Origin: Kosmotoga olearia TBF 19.5.1
GTDB taxonomy: Bacteria > Thermotogota > Thermotogae > Petrotogales > Kosmotogaceae
Direction of reading: 5' to 3'
Assembly (NCBI RefSeq): GCF_000023325.1
Contig: NC_012785.1
Coordinates: forward strand, 682,001 to 746,000
Length of the DNA: 64,000 nt
The notes under the pieces are model-generated. The model ran no database searches, was not told the origin of the DNA, and saw only the letters and a program-made list of their open reading frames with translations. Below, in pieces: positions 33,191 through 44,161 of this stretch (within the stretch, counting starts at the first letter, position 1; each line of letters opens with the position of its first letter). A program made the position numbers and the translations under genes.

Positions 33191-33893
33191 GCATTATCAC
33201 CTCTTTTTGCTCACCGATGACAAGAGAAATAACACTTGTTTTCTCTGATTTTTTCAACAGTTGTATCTTTTTACCATTCTCTTCATATACTATTTCCGAG
33301 TATTCCTGAACTTTTCTCTCACAATCCATCCTCACAGCATGAGTTTCATGGAAAAGATTCAAACCACTCTCGAATTTGATTTCACCTTTATCAAAGAGAT
33401 AAATTACCGAATCCACAAGCGTCGGGATTTCATCAACACGTTTTCCTTCAAAAAAACCAACATAGCTCACTGAGGCTAAGAACTCCGAAATTCCAAGATA
33501 TGGAGTGTAATAACATTCTTTGTTTTTAACCACACTTTCTAGCTTTGCCAAAAAATCTTCGTTTCCAGATACATAAATCCTGTAAATCGGGGAAACGACA
33601 CATTCAACAGGAACCAAGATGCTACCACCATTTTTTGTGTGCAGATATTTAAGATTGAAAGTCGTCTTTTTTATGGAGGTTAACAATCGCACCCCTGTTT
33701 TTACATTGTTGGTTTCAAAAAACTTAGAATGTTCACTTTTTCCAAATCCTCCACTTGAAATCCCAAGAATACTACCAATTATTCCAAGAACTGCTGTACG
33801 TGGCGGGATGGAGTACGTTAGAGCAGAAGTAGTTGTATATGGTTTTCTGAAATGAGCATAATCACTAGAGATATCTAAGACGAGGACTTTCAT
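33183..33893 (-). CDS. cas5: Cas5 (type I-B)
   Basis: The 236-residue RAMP protein begins MKVLVLDISSDYAHFRKPY and TTTSALTYSIPPRTAVLGIIGSILG, the N-terminal signature of Cas5h/Cas5b. It holds the crRNA 5' handle in Cascade. Complete, start ATG with GAGGTGA upstream; 11 bases separate it from cas7. Confidence 0.92.
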   Translation of the reverse strand: MKVLVLDISSDYAHFRKPYTTTSALTYSIPPRTAVLGIIGSILGISSGGFGKSEHSKFFETNNVKTGVRLLTSIKKTTFNLKYLHTKNGGSILVPVECVVSPIYRIYVSGNEDFLAKLESVVKNKECYYTPYLGISEFLASVSYVGFFEGKRVDEIPTLVDSVIYLFDKGEIKFESGLNLFHETHAVRMDCERKVQEYSEIVYEENGKKIQLLKKSEKTSVISLVIGEQKEVIMLV

Positions 33894-33904
33894 AAGCCCT
33901 CACC

Positions 33905-34843
33905 TCACTTTGCCAGCGGTTTCATCTTACCATCAATCAAATTCTCAATTTTGAAAGGTTCACCATTTAAGGTTAGCTTGAGTCTTGGATCTATCCTATA
34001 TCTAATTTCTTTGATCTTATCGTTATATCTTTCAAGTAGTCCTTTCAGCTCTGAAACCTCTAAAACAAAATCGGAAATCCCTCTTATTTTCTCATCCAGA
34101 AGATCGGATACCAGCTTAATTGCTTTATCGAGCTCTCCTATATGGAAATTTTCATTATCGTTATATACAACATCTATAAGCAACCTGGGAAGCTGTTCCA
34201 TCTTCGAACGAGTTATAAGGTCCCTGGTTCCATTCCACAAGGCTTCGAAGAAGAAATCGATGTCGACTTCACGAAGAAGAGTTTCCTTAGCTGTATTTTG
34301 ATTTATTACACCATAAAATGCTATGCAAGAATAAGGGAGTTGCCATTTTTCACTGAAACTTCTTCCTTCTCTATCTTCCTTAGAAGCAAATGCAGCTGTC
34401 CCTTGAATAAAAACTGGATCTACTTTGTGTAGAGAACGTCCAAATCTAAACTGAACAGGTCCAATCATAGACATATTTAACTTAGAAATCGGAACTGTTC
34501 CCCCAAAGAGTCTTAAATCTATACATTTTTTAAGGAGTGCCTCTGCAGCAGTTTTTCTGTCATATTCTTTGCTGGTTATGTCGGGTATCAATTGTTTTGC
34601 CCTCTGTTCTGAGGTGACGGGGTCACCATTTATAAAAACTTCAAATTCGTACTCATCTTTTTCTTTATTAGCTGAAATCATGTATTCGCGACATGTCTTT
34701 TTTAGTCTTACATCTGAAACTATATTTACCCCCGTTACTTCATCCATCCTTGGCTTGTTTTCATCCAATGGATCTCCATTTGGATTTCCATCTTTCACAT
34801 CATAAACGAACACAATCTCATGTCTGTTTTTTATAAATTCCAT
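33905..34843 (-). CDS. cas7: Cas7 (Csh2, type I-B backbone)
   Basis: The 312-residue protein opens with EIVFVYDVKDGNPNGDP and continues NIVSDVRLKKTCREY, the Csh2/DevR signature. Copies of Cas7 line the crRNA spacer in Cascade. Complete, GGAGG ribosome binding site, 2-base gap to cas8b. Confidence 0.94.
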   Translation of the reverse strand: MEFIKNRHEIVFVYDVKDGNPNGDPLDENKPRMDEVTGVNIVSDVRLKKTCREYMISANKEKDEYEFEVFINGDPVTSEQRAKQLIPDITSKEYDRKTAAEALLKKCIDLRLFGGTVPISKLNMSMIGPVQFRFGRSLHKVDPVFIQGTAAFASKEDREGRSFSEKWQLPYSCIAFYGVINQNTAKETLLREVDIDFFFEALWNGTRDLITRSKMEQLPRLLIDVVYNDNENFHIGELDKAIKLVSDLLDEKIRGISDFVLEVSELKGLLERYNDKIKEIRYRIDPRLKLTLNGEPFKIENLIDGKMKPLAK

Positions 34844-34845
34844 AT

Positions 34846-36645
34846 CTATACCTCCTTATCCTCAATTTCTTTTTTATTCTCATTTGAACTCATCAACAAC
34901 CTTTTCGAAGCTTCTCCACAGAGAAAAGCATAATTTAAGTCAGTAATAGAAGATTTCCATTTCATTCCAGCTTTTAATTGATATTCTCCCGCAATTTCAA
35001 AAAGTCTCTTCATAAATTCCACATGAGAGGCATCTTTGATTTTTGTCAAGTAATACTTGAACTTACTTTTCATATAAGATAGATGCTCCTTAAAATCATC
35101 TGGCTTCATCCTGTAGCCCTTTATTCTTTGATCCGCTGTTCCAGTATAACCCTGTGATTCTTGGATATCCACGAATATTGAATGAATCATCCCAATAATA
35201 AAGGTGAGTTTTAATTCGTCATTCTTGAAGAAATCCGGGTATAACTCAAAAAAATCTTTTAAAATCTCAGACTTCGATTTACTCAAATCTAATCTCCCCC
35301 CTTCATGAAGATTGTTCAGTCTGTCCAAAAAGTATCCCATTGCCACTATGTTGCCTCTTTCAAAAAAGAGATTTTTTCTTTCTTTTTCATCAGCATTCAT
35401 TTTAAATGAATGTATATATCTCAACGCTGCCTTTTTGTATGGATCAAGATTTATCCTAAAACCTTTAAATATTGCCTGCATACACTTTAAGAAATCAGAA
35501 GGAGGAACTGGATTTTTGTCCGTTGCTTTTTTCTGGAGCTGAGAATAACCTTTGAAAACCTTCCAAAGAGTTTCAAACTTTATATATGGAGATCCCAGTG
35601 ATTTAAGTTCATTTTCAATACTGGTTGCAGCAAAATTGATCATTTTCAAACGAGAAGGGGGAACGTCTTGAATGTTCAGGTATAACTTAACTTCGTCCTT
35701 TTTCCTAGCTTTCATGAAAAAAACAAAATTTAGCGTTGAATAGGTTTCTTCTTTTCCAAGCTTTGCAACTATCTTTCTTTCAAACTTTTCGTATCTCCCA
35801 TTTTCTTCCTTAAAAGTATTTGTCAGGCTGTCAAAAGCAGCTAAAGTATTTTGAGCAAACCTGTGATGTTTTTCTATCCTTTCTCCAAAAAATCTAGGTA
35901 AGACATAAACCCGTGAATCATAAGAATCACAAGAACCATAAAAGTTTAGTGTTAGTTTTTCATCAGCTATCTTTTTACCAAGAGCTAATTTTGCAAAACA
36001 TTCTGAACAAAGTGGCATTGTGATATCGTGACTTTTTTTGTTCATCCTATATGCAAAACCTGGTTGATCTATGGTAGCGAATTTTAGGATATCACTAACT
36101 TTGGCACCTACTTCGGTTTCCTTTCCACAGATAAAACACGTTCCTGCTCTCGACTTTGGTAATTTCTGAACTTCTCCCAAGAAAATCTTTCGAAATTCTT
36201 CTATCTCACCCACATAACGTCCACTTATTACCACAGTAACAAAATAGCGTTCATTTTTGTCACAATTTTTAGCTGCAACTTCAATATCCCTAATTATGAC
36301 TTCTCTATTTTCTTTTAAAACTTTCTCTATACCAGAGATCAATTTTCCTTTATGAACCTCACAGTATTTAATAAATCTATCTATTATTCTTTCAGGTCCA
36401 TGTTTGGCTGGTTTAAGTGTAAGAGAATAAGGGTCAAACCTTGCAGATGGAGTTTTTCTGTAAAGATAGTTTACATCCTTTTTTTTCTCCATAGAACAGC
36501 CAGTATAGATTAAAGAACCATTTTTTGTTTCCACGTTTATTGTAATTGTTGCTGTATATTTCGCTCCCAGATCTTCTGTAAATTGTTGAGTTTCATCATA
36601 GTTCTTTTCGTGTATTTTACCGATTTCATATAACGCTTTAATCAA
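34846..36645 (-). CDS. cas8b: Cas8b (Csh1/TM1802 family), type I-B large subunit
   Basis: The 599-residue large subunit recognises the PAM. It has a zinc finger with C170 and C173 (CFICGKETEV) and C203 and C206 (LCSECF), as expected for Csh1/TM1802-type Cas8b. The C-terminal helical part (from about 450) probably supplies the small-subunit function by internal translation in some I-B systems. TTG start with AGAGGTG seven bases upstream. Confidence 0.9.
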   Translation of the reverse strand: MIKALYEIGKIHEKNYDETQQFTEDLGAKYTATITINVETKNGSLIYTGCSMEKKKDVNYLYRKTPSARFDPYSLTLKPAKHGPERIIDRFIKYCEVHKGKLISGIEKVLKENREVIIRDIEVAAKNCDKNERYFVTVVISGRYVGEIEEFRKIFLGEVQKLPKSRAGTCFICGKETEVGAKVSDILKFATIDQPGFAYRMNKKSHDITMPLCSECFAKLALGKKIADEKLTLNFYGSCDSYDSRVYVLPRFFGERIEKHHRFAQNTLAAFDSLTNTFKEENGRYEKFERKIVAKLGKEETYSTLNFVFFMKARKKDEVKLYLNIQDVPPSRLKMINFAATSIENELKSLGSPYIKFETLWKVFKGYSQLQKKATDKNPVPPSDFLKCMQAIFKGFRINLDPYKKAALRYIHSFKMNADEKERKNLFFERGNIVAMGYFLDRLNNLHEGGRLDLSKSKSEILKDFFELYPDFFKNDELKLTFIIGMIHSIFVDIQESQGYTGTADQRIKGYRMKPDDFKEHLSYMKSKFKYYLTKIKDASHVEFMKRLFEIAGEYQLKAGMKWKSSITDLNYAFLCGEASKRLLMSSNENKKEIEDKEV

Positions 36646-36651
36646 AAGTCA

Positions 36652-37380
36652 TCACCTCTTTCGCATCAATTCAACCATTCCAAATCCCTGCGCGTTTCTA
36701 GAGCCAAGACCCCAGTTAAAAGCCAGTTTAATTAATTCAGTATTGCCAGATAGTTCGAACTTCCCATCCCAGGCTATTATTGTGAATCCTTTGTACTTTA
36801 TAATCCTTTGCTTCATTTTACTTATTGGTTTTATTGAAAATTCATCATTTGAAAGTTCTAATCCTATCGCTTTTGCTTTTCTTAATAAGTTTTCTCTGAT
36901 TTGGATTCCAAAATCCTTCTCAAACGGGTTATAGTAATAGCTTTTCTTTTTGCCTTCTGGAGTTACCAAAGTAGAACGAACCGTAATTGGTGATAAAGTT
37001 ATCACCTTTATAGGAGACTCTTTAACTTTTTGATCAGAAACATCTAATTGAACAAGCTTTAATTTTTGACCAATAATATCCAATTCTTCACTCTTTAAAA
37101 ATTGATTACCAATAACTTGTATGATTTCATCAAACGGAGAAGCAATACTAAATGAAATTGGGGATTGAAAACTTATTCTGCCATTATATAAAGTGTGCTT
37201 ACCTTTTATTCTCGAAAAAACAAAAGGGCGAAATTGCCTGCTGTTATAGAGGGGACCGCTTTCATGAAAATCTGGAAGTTTCTTCGAGACAATTTTGAAA
37301 ATTAATGACTGAAGCATATGATTATAACTTATAGGAAGATCAATACTTTTATTACTCTCAAAAGCCAAAACGATTTTCAC
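36652..37380 (-). CDS. cas6: Cas6 crRNA endonuclease
   Basis: The 242-residue Cas6 has two ferredoxin-like folds. The Gly-rich loop GLGSRNAQGFG is at 224-234, and H21 (YNHMLQ) is a candidate catalytic residue. It cleaves the repeat 8 bases from its 3' end, leaving the ATTGAAAC tag. It is the only Cas6 in the window and so likely serves both effector modules. GTG start with GGAGGAAATAA upstream. It is the leader-proximal gene of the cas operon. Confidence 0.92.
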   Translation of the reverse strand: MKIVLAFESNKSIDLPISYNHMLQSLIFKIVSKKLPDFHESGPLYNSRQFRPFVFSRIKGKHTLYNGRISFQSPISFSIASPFDEIIQVIGNQFLKSEELDIIGQKLKLVQLDVSDQKVKESPIKVITLSPITVRSTLVTPEGKKKSYYYNPFEKDFGIQIRENLLRKAKAIGLELSNDEFSIKPISKMKQRIIKYKGFTIIAWDGKFELSGNTELIKLAFNWGLGSRNAQGFGMVELMRKR

Positions 37381-37735
37381 TTATTTCCTCCTATTTTTAC
37401 CGTCAAGACACAGAAACCAAAAACACACCTTAAGTTTTGCAAGGGCATTTCTTTACGCAAGTATGCTTATTTTATGAAGTAACTCAATTAAATACTAACA
37501 TATTAATTGTGTTGAATGCAAATATTTAGCATTATGTTATTTTTTTCAATCTGCTGCCACATATAAGAACATGTCGATGTCTAATAAGCAGAAATTCCTA
37601 GGAGATCGACAGAAACTTGTGAACTAGCGCAAGCGTCATTATTGGGTGAAAAGCTAAAATAAAGGGTGAAAAATTCCTTCAAAATTGATATTTTTGAAAA
37701 AACCACAAAAGGTTATATAATCTATATAGTAATTG
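37381..37735 (+). promoter_or_regulatory. CRISPR leader
   Basis: The 355 A+T-rich bases between the divergent cas operon and the first perfect repeat form the leader. The position is fixed by repeat orientation and by decay of repeats at the other end. Spacer 1, next to it, is the newest. A minus-strand promoter for cas6 must also lie here but is not clear. Confidence 0.85.
37694..37721 (+). promoter_or_regulatory. Predicted array promoter
   Basis: TTGAAA (37694-37699), a 16-base spacer and TATAAT (37716-37721) place the start near 37728, only about 8 bases before the first repeat. Confidence 0.55.
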
Positions 37736-40700
37736 GTTTATAGAATACCTATGAGGAATTGAAACTTCCCCTCATTCTTTTAAAAAAACCACGCTGGTGG
37801 AGCGTTTATAGAATACCTATGAGGAATTGAAACATCTGCCAAGATAAGTAAAGCTGTGCATTTGACTAGTTTATAGAATACCTATGAGGAATTGAAACAA
37901 AGGTATTATGAAACAGGCAGCGACCAAGCAATAGTTTATAGAATACCTATGAGGAATTGAAACTTCCACACAGCCTTTTTTTATCATTTTTTTCTGGTTT
38001 ATAGAATACCTATGAGGAATTGAAACCTTCTTTTTGCACTTCATTGATAGCTTTGTCTAGTTTATAGAATACCTATGAGGAATTGAAACCACGAATTACC
38101 CAAAGAGGTGCATGCCTAATCTTCAGTTTATAGAATACCTATGAGGAATTGAAACCAGAAATAGATATGGAAGACGTCATAAATACAGTGTTTATAGAAT
38201 ACCTATGAGGAATTGAAACTCCTCCAGCTTCGCCGGAATAAAGACCCTCCCGTTTTGTTTATAGAATACCTATGAGGAATTGAAACTATTTAAGATGTCG
38301 AGAATAGATTTCAAGACATCCAGAGTTTATAGAATACCTATGAGGAATTGAAACGTCGATAACAAGTATGCGCTGGTCCCCGGTCAATTCCGTTTATAGA
38401 ATACCTATGAGGAATTGAAACAAGTGCCATCGACAGCCTCTCTTGCAGGCGGTACAGTTTATAGAATACCTATGAGGAATTGAAACTTCTAGTGATAGGT
38501 CGACTCGAAATCGACCACAGAGAGTTTATAGAATACCTATGAGGAATTGAAACAGGTGTAGTTTTGTCATGCAGGCGTGGCGGAATTGGGTTTATAGAAT
38601 ACCTATGAGGAATTGAAACTGCCATCAACCAAAATAGAAAGTGTACCAGCGTGTTTATAGAATACCTATGAGGAATTGAAACAGCTATCCTCTCGCCTTT
38701 CTTGATTTTCTGCCCCTCATGTTTATAGAATACCTATGAGGAATTGAAACACCTGCAAGCCGGAACGAAAACGAAGAAGTGGGAGCGTTTATAGAATACC
38801 TATGAGGAATTGAAACTCGATAAGAGCTTCAAAAGACAGTGTTCTAAAATATCGTTTATAGAATACCTATGAGGAATTGAAACTACATTTTTCTCCATGT
38901 GTGTCAAAATGGCAAAAAGTTTATAGAATACCTATGAGGAATTGAAACACCAGATGGGAAGAGCTAATGAAAGAAGGCGAAAAAGGTTTATAGAATACCT
39001 ATGAGGAATTGAAACTACTGCTCCATGCTCTGGTTCCCATTGTTCCCGTTTATAGAATACCTATGAGGAATTGAAACTCGTATATTTGCGGCCAATTTTC
39101 CGATAGATAGGTTCTGGTTTATAGAATACCTATGAGGAATTGAAACTTGAAATATTGGGTACAAGACTGCAAAAATAGAGTTTATAGAATACCTATGAGG
39201 AATTGAAACCGAATAGCAACGGCCAATACAGCGAACAAACGAATAGTTTATAGAATACCTATGAGGAATTGAAACCAACTTCTCGAGAGGCTGCCAGAGG
39301 GTAAGATTCTGTTTATAGAATACCTATGAGGAATTGAAACTACTGCTTAACGGTGGTACTTGACCGTTGCGAATAGTTTATAGAATACCTATGAGGAATT
39401 GAAACTCGCATTTTCTTATTGCATTCTAATTACATGAAGTTTATAGAATACCTATGAGGAATTGAAACACGCCAACCACGCCTTCAAATATTTCTTCGCT
39501 TGTGTTTATAGAATACCTATGAGGAATTGAAACCTAAGAATACCATTGAATGGTTAGATAACATTTTCGTTTATAGAATACCTATGAGGAATTGAAACCG
39601 GAAATGCGTGAAGATGTTGATTACCTCGGTTTCGTTTATAGAATACCTATGAGGAATTGAAACAATTTATCGAAAAACTTCGTAAGCGCACCAGCCGCCC
39701 AGTTTATAGAATACCTATGAGGAATTGAAACTTTGCCAACGTAGTTTTCCCAATCATCTGGAATTTCGTTTATAGAATACCTATGAGGAATTGAAACAAG
39801 CTATCTCAGAATCTTTTGGCAAGCAAGTTGTCGTTTATAGAATACCTATGAGGAATTGAAACTTTCCTTGTCTTCACCTTGATCATTTACAAGCTTGTTT
39901 ATAGAATACCTATGAGGAATTGAAACTATCACCTTTAGCCGAATATAGTCTAATCCCATCGTTTATAGAATACCTATGAGGAATTGAAACTCGGTTTCCC
40001 GGGTCGAGGGTAATGCGCTCTCGCGTTTATAGAATACCTATGAGGAATTGAAACAAGAACTTCCGAAACATACGGAGTATGCCAGTATTCCGTTTATAGA
40101 ATACCTATGAGGAATTGAAACTCCAGCATTCCTGCGGTATCTGCACCGAAGATGTAGTTTATAGAATACCTATGAGGAATTGAAACCCTCAAATCTTTTT
40201 CATACTCTCTGCGCGTTTTATCAAGTTTATAGAATACCTATGAGGAATTGAAACATATATAGCATGAATTCCAACGCCATTATTTTGAGGTTTATAGAAT
40301 ACCTATGAGGAATTGAAACACAAGATAATAGTCTACCCAGGCAGCTACATGAAAGTTTATAGAATACCTATGAGGAATTGAAACAAACTTTTGGGAGATA
40401 TAATCCGTTGAACTTTATGTTTATAGAATACCTATGAGGAATTGAAACTCCTTTAGAACACATGGGGCTCAAACGTCCGCGTGTTTATAGAATACCTATG
40501 AGGAATTGAAACAATACCTTTCCGCTTCCGCAGGATACTTTTCACTGCGTTTATAGAATACCTATGAGGAATTGAAACTTAACCATCTGGAAGCGTTATC
40601 GCTGTCAGACTCGATAGTTTATAGAATACCTATGAGGAATTGAAACCTCCTACCATAACCTTTCCACCATATCCAGCTATGTTTATAGAATACCTATGAG

Positions 40701-43197
40701 GAATTGAAACACTAGTATCATCTGATATAATTGCGATATTTTCAAGTTTATAGAATACCTATGAGGAATTGAAACGCAACTCCTCGCAGCGATAGCGATG
40801 GTTGAAAGTTCGTTTATAGAATACCTATGAGGAATTGAAACCAGTATTCTGATAACCCACGGTACTGACTATTTTCGTTTATAGAATACCTATGAGGAAT
40901 TGAAACGACCTATACACGGGAATGTTGTGGCGTCTTTCGGGTTTATAGAATACCTATGAGGAATTGAAACAAGGCAATCACCCCCTTTGGTTCGTTTTTA
41001 CTACCGTTTATAGAATACCTATGAGGAATTGAAACTCCATTTTACTGCTTTCGACGCCCCTGTTTTTAGTTTATAGAATACCTATGAGGAATTGAAACAG
41101 TGTTGGTAACAGTACGACCGCTTCTCAAGTATCTGTTTATAGAATACCTATGAGGAATTGAAACAACTACTAAATTTCGCTTTTTCATCTTATGCCTCGT
41201 TTATAGAATACCTATGAGGAATTGAAACTTCTGCTCTTGAGGGGAAAGCTCGTAAATCTTTAGTTTATAGAATACCTATGAGGAATTGAAACTGATTGAT
41301 GGAGATCCTCAAAGCCACATGACTCATGCTCGTTTATAGAATACCTATGAGGAATTGAAACAGATAGGGCAGGATGCTGACGGCAACGGATACGTGCGAG
41401 CGTTTATAGAATACCTATGAGGAATTGAAACCTGCAACACCACCTCCCAATTTGACCATGTCAAGTTTATAGAATACCTATGAGGAATTGAAACTCGGTT
41501 TCTCGGGTCGAGGGTAATGCGCTCTCGCAAAGTTTATAGAATACCTATGAGGAATTGAAACACTTCATCGTAGAAGCGTTTGTACAGCTCATTCCGTTTA
41601 TAGAATACCTATGAGGAATTGAAACTTTTGTTTCTTTTCTATCTCGCTCATTCTCTCCGTTTATAGAATACCTATGAGGAATTGAAACGCGGATGCTTCC
41701 GCTTTCGTTGTCGGTGATTCTGGTTTATAGAATACCTATGAGGAATTGAAACTACGAAAAACTAAAGAAAAGGGGTGGGGAAAATGGTTTATAGAATACC
41801 TATGAGGAATTGAAACATGAATTCCTTAAAGAAGTTAAGGAGGGAGAGGAAGAGTTTATAGAATACCTATGAGGAATTGAAACCTGCTGGTTCTACGTCT
41901 GATGCGATAGGGATATCGTTTATAGAATACCTATGAGGAATTGAAACTGTGCAAGCCACGCTCCGGTAGCGCTTCCAATCTGGTTTATAGAATACCTATG
42001 AGGAATTGAAACCTCGGAGAGATAGATATAGACTCGAAACTAAGCTATGAGTTTATAGAATACCTATGAGGAATTGAAACAAGGAAGCGCTAAGAGAATA
42101 CATGGAAAAGCTTGACGTTTATAGAATACCTATGAGAAATTGAAACTACCTTATTACTTTTGGAAGAGGAACAGCGGTATTGTTTATAGAATACCTATGA
42201 GGAATTGAAACCTACGTCTCCTTCTTCCATCTCAATCTTTATTCTTGGTTTATAGAATACCTATGAGGAATTGAAACTCGTACATGCCCTCCAAAATCTT
42301 CGCGAAGTTGTTCGGTTTATAGAATACCTATGAGGAATTGAAACCTCCTTCATGGGCATTCAAAATGCGGTCACGGTCGTTTATAGAATACCTATGAGGA
42401 ATTGAAACGAAACTTCAGATTCTGAAAGGCCTGTTTCAAATGCTAGTTTATAGAATACCTATGAGGAATTGAAACCATTTTAGCTCCTGTTTTTATGATA
42501 TGTGGTGCCGTTTATAGAATACCTATGAGGAATTGAAACTATGGCCTTCATATCCCAGTAACCCACATAACCGGTTTATAGAATACCTATGAGGAATTGA
42601 AACAAAACGATAGACGTTTATGCCTATCTCTATATTGTTTATAGAATACCTATGAGGAATTGAAACTTTGCCAACGTAGTTTTCCCAATCATCCGGAATT
42701 TCGTTTATAGAATACCTATGAGGAATTGAAACTATCGAATAAAGGTATAAAGCACCATGATTGCATAGTTTATAGAATACCTATGAGGAATTGAAACAGG
42801 GCATTGTTGCCCTCATGGAGGCAGCGAGGTAGTTTATAGAATACCTATGAGGAATTGAAACGGTAATTGAATGCGAGTACTCGCAAGGGTGGCGGGGTTT
42901 ATAGAATACCTATGAGGAATTGAAACTTAAACAGACTCCGAAGTTATATGGATTTAGACCACCGGGTTTATAGAATACCTATGAGGAATTGAAACCACCT
43001 CTTGCTTCGCCAAGGGTTTCGTCGATATGCCGTTTATAGAATACCTATGAGGAATTGAAACTGAACCACACAGATGAGGGGCAGAAAATCAAGAAAGGCG
43101 TTTATAGAATACCTATGAGGAATTGAAACATTTGATACTGAAACATTTCGAATTATTATTCTATAAAGTTTATAGAATATCTATGAGGAATTGAAAC
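37736..43197 (+). CRISPR. Type I-B CRISPR array, about 84 repeats
   Basis: The 30-base repeat starts GTTTATAGAATACC and ends GAGGAATTGAAAC. By hand count there are 84 repeats and 83 spacers, mostly 34-39 bases. Nearly all repeats are identical; one at 42118-42147 has GAGAAAT for GAGGAAT, and the last at 43168-43197 has ATATC for ATACC. Cleavage 8 bases from the repeat end gives the tag ATTGAAAC, so the array is transcribed rightward from the leader at 37381-37735. Two pairs of near-identical spacers and one tRNA-Leu-like spacer are described under findings. Array length and leader-end purity suggest long activity. Confidence 0.98.
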
Positions 43198-43232
43198 TAA
43201 AAATGGCAATAATTTTGTTGCCGATCAGGTTT

Positions 43233-43467
43233 GTTTTTAGGTTACCTATAAGGGCTAGAAGCGTACACCGTGATACCACTACTATTGACACTCTACCGGT
43301 TTTTAGGTCATCTGTAGGGGGGAGAAGTTCCGACAACATGATATACTACATGTAAAATTGTGTTATGTAAGTATTTATAGATTAACTACAAGGAGTTGAA
43401 ACAATTCCATCTTCTGGAATTTGATGTTCTGACATTTATTTGTAGAATACCTATAAGGAATTACATT
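43233..43467 (+). repeat. Decayed distal repeats of the array
   Basis: Four degenerate repeat copies continue past the array: 43233-43262 (8 mismatches), 43299-43328, 43373-43402 and 43438-43467. They keep the 65-74 base period. The last two retain AAGGA plus ATTGAAAC-like or AATTAC ends. They are the oldest units, and decay away from the leader confirms array polarity. Confidence 0.8.
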
Positions 43468-44161
43468 ATTATTATTGTCAAGATAAGTTGGATCATTTGG
43501 TGTAGCGTACTTGGATGGAAGTTTCTCTTGCACAAAGATTTGTCTTATTTATAAACCAGAATCAAATAATCTCAGGTGTGGTACTACACATTTTAATTAC
43601 CAAAAACATTATCCGCAACAGGTTTTAGGCTGTAAAAAAACATAAATGTTTCGACTGTGATTGGCTTCCAATAATAATTACCGATAGTGATTTAAGGGAA
43701 GTTTTAACCCCCAGGAATATAAAAACATCTTTCAAGGTAAAAAATGCCATGCGAATCCGGAATTACAGGCCAACCTTAAAAGCTGAATCCCTTGTGACTC
43801 ACGATATTCCGTTATCTTCTGAATTCTGTTGGTGGCATTTTTACTATTTTATAACCGCTGCCGACACCGTTGAATCTTTTGACCTCGTACATGTTTATCA
43901 CCTCTTATCCATCTCCTTGAACAACTTGTTTCTATTATCTCGCTCAAGAAGGTCTTTTTTTCCAGGGGGTAACGGGTCAATTTTCTATGGCCCTGGGGGG
44001 TCAATTTTATTTGACCACATACAGATGAGGCAACGAAATCAGACAACTGAGCGCTGCGCTTCAAACCTGTTGGAATAGACAACATTCACACCAGGCTTCG
44101 ATTTTAATGATTGGGTGTTCGAGTTTTCTCGGTATATCTCGCTCACATTTTTACCTAAAAA
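43468..44161. other. Gene-free region with a possible insertion-sequence end
   Basis: No supported gene is present. GGGTCAATTTT occurs at 43974-43984 and again at 43998-44008, the second within GGTCAA-N6-TTGACC symmetry. Paired GGGTCAATTTT blocks are usual near the ends of IS21-family elements. Minus-strand fragments next to them, such as LLERDNRNKLFKEMDKR, are open but broken. The rest shows no repeat or RNA gene. Confidence 0.4.

Noticed and set aside
38571-38589. A tRNA-Leu gene inside the array
   Set aside because: Only the first 19 bases are present and the repeat follows; it is a spacer, not a gene.
39015-39278. Open frame of 87 codons with repeated SIPHRYSIN motif
   Set aside because: It is translation of CRISPR repeats and spacers; the repeated motif is the repeat itself.
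41345-41530. Second open frame in the array
   Set aside because: Same cause: frame-preserving spacers between identical repeats.
43749-44078. 109-codon frame after the array
   Set aside because: No ribosome binding site or family signal; overlaps the possible insertion-sequence end.
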